Assembly (NCBI GenBank): GCA_018608735.1
Contig: JABAYZ010000110.1
Span: forward strand, 1 to 6,488
Source: Flavobacteriaceae bacterium
GTDB taxonomy: Bacteria > Bacteroidota > Bacteroidia > Flavobacteriales > Flavobacteriaceae
Length of the DNA stretch: 6,488 bases
Direction: 5' to 3'
The stretch's first letter is position 1. Each line of letters begins with the position of its first letter. The notes beneath the pieces are model-generated. The model ran no database searches. It was not told where the DNA came from and was given only the letters and a program-made list of their open reading frames with translations. This document shows, piece after piece, positions 5,466 to 6,488 of this stretch. The position numbers were made by a program, and so were the translations under genes.

Positions 5466-6488
5466 TTAGTTATTATTTAGGTTTGGGCAATCCAAGCAGC
5501 GCATGGATTTACGTTCTGTTTTCAGATAATGTTCTTCATTTCCGTTATCTAATATGTCATTATATCTAGATGTGTTTCGATGAAATGAATAGGTGTTTTC
5601 ATCTGGAAATAAAATACTGCCAATGGGTAGTTTTATAATAATTTCAATACTTTGTCCTCTGTATTTTTGTTCTAGATCCGTAAGGAAAAACCCATTCAAA
5701 TATAAGGTGTTGTTTTTGAATTCGTAGTGATAATCCAACGCCTTAGCACGGTTTTTGGCATTGATATAATCAATTCCAGATGCCTTTTTTTCGACCGAAA
5801 TACTTCCAATAGAATCTTTTGTGGACTGGACGATGAGTCTAATATCAGAACCATAAATTCGCTTTGTATCCTGCTCGTTGTAGATGATTTTTAAGTCATT
5901 ATCACGATGTAAATATTTTGAATAGAGCGGATTGCCTTTCATTTCTAAATACAAAGTATCTATAGCTGTAATTGGCAATTCTGCTTGTTCTGTGACGCTG
6001 GCATCAACTCTAAAATCGGCGGCTTGTTTAAGGCTAAATATGATGAGTGTAATCAGGACAATGAGCCAGACTCCTAAAAGTGAAAATTTAGTATAGCTAT
6101 TGAATAAAGGTATGCGTTTAGATACCATCCGCAGGCCTAAGAACAACAGAAAGACCATTGGAATTCCAGTAATCAATAGGGCTAAAATGGAAACCAACCA
6201 TATTGGCAAGCCTGTAGAATTGACAAGGTCAGCAAAATCCATACCTGGAAAATGCACGACATCGGCAATGCCAACGGTGAGTAAGCTTACAAAAAAACCA
6301 ATTAAAATGACGATACTCAAAACGATAAAAAAGATTCCAATCAATTTGAAAATCACTTTAAAGAAAAGCAAAATGAGGTCCCCAATCGTTTCAAAAAAAG
6401 AGCGTGATGTTGATTGGATGTTTTTACCCAAATCATTCAATTTTCCAGAGTTGACACTGTCTTTAACGCGTTCCAGACTCTCTTTAAC
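5466..6488 (-). CDS. PspC-family membrane protein, C-terminal part (5' end cut by window edge)
   Basis: The frame is open from the right edge to the TAA at 5468-5466, giving 340 visible residues (numbered here from the edge). The first residues, VKESLERVKDSVNSGKLND, continue in frame upstream, so the TTG near 6440 is not the true start. The visible part matches the C-terminal half of Bacteroidota PspC proteins of roughly 550-600 residues; the PspC domain itself would lie outside the window. There are hydrophobic segments at about 45-73, 96-119 and 134-153, then a soluble, probably periplasmic, domain. That domain shows SIGSISVEKKASGIDY, the phrase YSFHRNTSRYNDILDNG and a C-terminal MRCLDCP with a CxxC pair (C331, C334), all features of this subfamily. 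PspC proteins are linked to membrane-stress sensing; in Bacteroidota the mechanism is not worked out. It leads the visible gene row, 21 bases before the GIN-domain lipoprotein gene. Confidence 0.85.
   Translation of the reverse strand, partial: VKESLERVKDSVNSGKLNDLGKNIQSTSRSFFETIGDLILLFFKVIFKLIGIFFIVLSIVILIGFFVSLLTVGIADVVHFPGMDFADLVNSTGLPIWLVSILALLITGIPMVFLLFLGLRMVSKRIPLFNSYTKFSLLGVWLIVLITLIIFSLKQAADFRVDASVTEQAELPITAIDTLYLEMKGNPLYSKYLHRDNDLKIIYNEQDTKRIYGSDIRLIVQSTKDSIGSISVEKKASGIDYINAKNRAKALDYHYEFKNNTLYLNGFFLTDLEQKYRGQSIEIIIKLPIGSILFPDENTYSFHRNTSRYNDILDNGNEEHYLKTERKSMRCLDCPNLNNN

Noticed and set aside
6438..6440. TTG as the start codon of the PspC-family gene
   Set aside because: The frame stays open to the right edge and the extra residues (VKESLERVKDSVNSGK) fit the linker that joins the PspC domain to this part, so the true start is outside the window.

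Overview
The window looks like a piece of a Bacteroidota chromosome, most likely a marine or soil member of the Flavobacteriaceae. The evidence is AT-rich DNA, protein families typical of that group (BatA/double-transmembrane proteins, head GIN-domain lipoproteins, PspC proteins with a C-terminal CLDCP tail), no strong Shine-Dalgarno sequences, and a match to the Bacteroidota promoter form TTG...TAnnTTTG. The species cannot be named from this sequence.

All six genes lie on the minus strand, so transcription runs from the right edge to the left edge. In that order they are: (1) the C-terminal 340 residues of a PspC-family membrane protein, cut by the right edge; (2) a head GIN-domain (DUF2807) lipoprotein with eight Ser-Ser-Gly motifs, seven of them at a regular spacing; (3) a 75-residue DUF2007 protein; (4) a secreted S10 serine carboxypeptidase-like protein with an intact Ser-Asp-His triad; (5) a family 2 glycosyltransferase with an extra C-terminal Rossmann-like domain; (6) a BatA-type double-transmembrane/VWA protein, cut by the left edge just before its expected last membrane helix. 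This last gene is open for all of positions 1-1871.

Gaps between genes are 21, 5, 63, -1 and 47 bases, so genes 1-3 and genes 4-5 look co-transcribed. A good promoter candidate sits in the 47-base gap before the BatA-type gene. No gene-free stretch reaches 300 bases, and there is no RNA gene, CRISPR array, insertion sequence or attachment site.

The common theme is the cell envelope. The PspC and GIN-domain proteins resemble the membrane-stress (phage-shock-like) modules of Bacteroidota. The S10 enzyme is exported, the glycosyltransferase is probably cytosolic and makes surface glycan, and the BatA-type protein sits in the inner membrane. That all six form one functional pathway is inference. 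I saw no clear new defence or mobile system; the points most worth a second look are the glycosyltransferase-Rossmann fusion, the SSG ladder of the lipoprotein, and the PspC/GIN/DUF2007 cluster.
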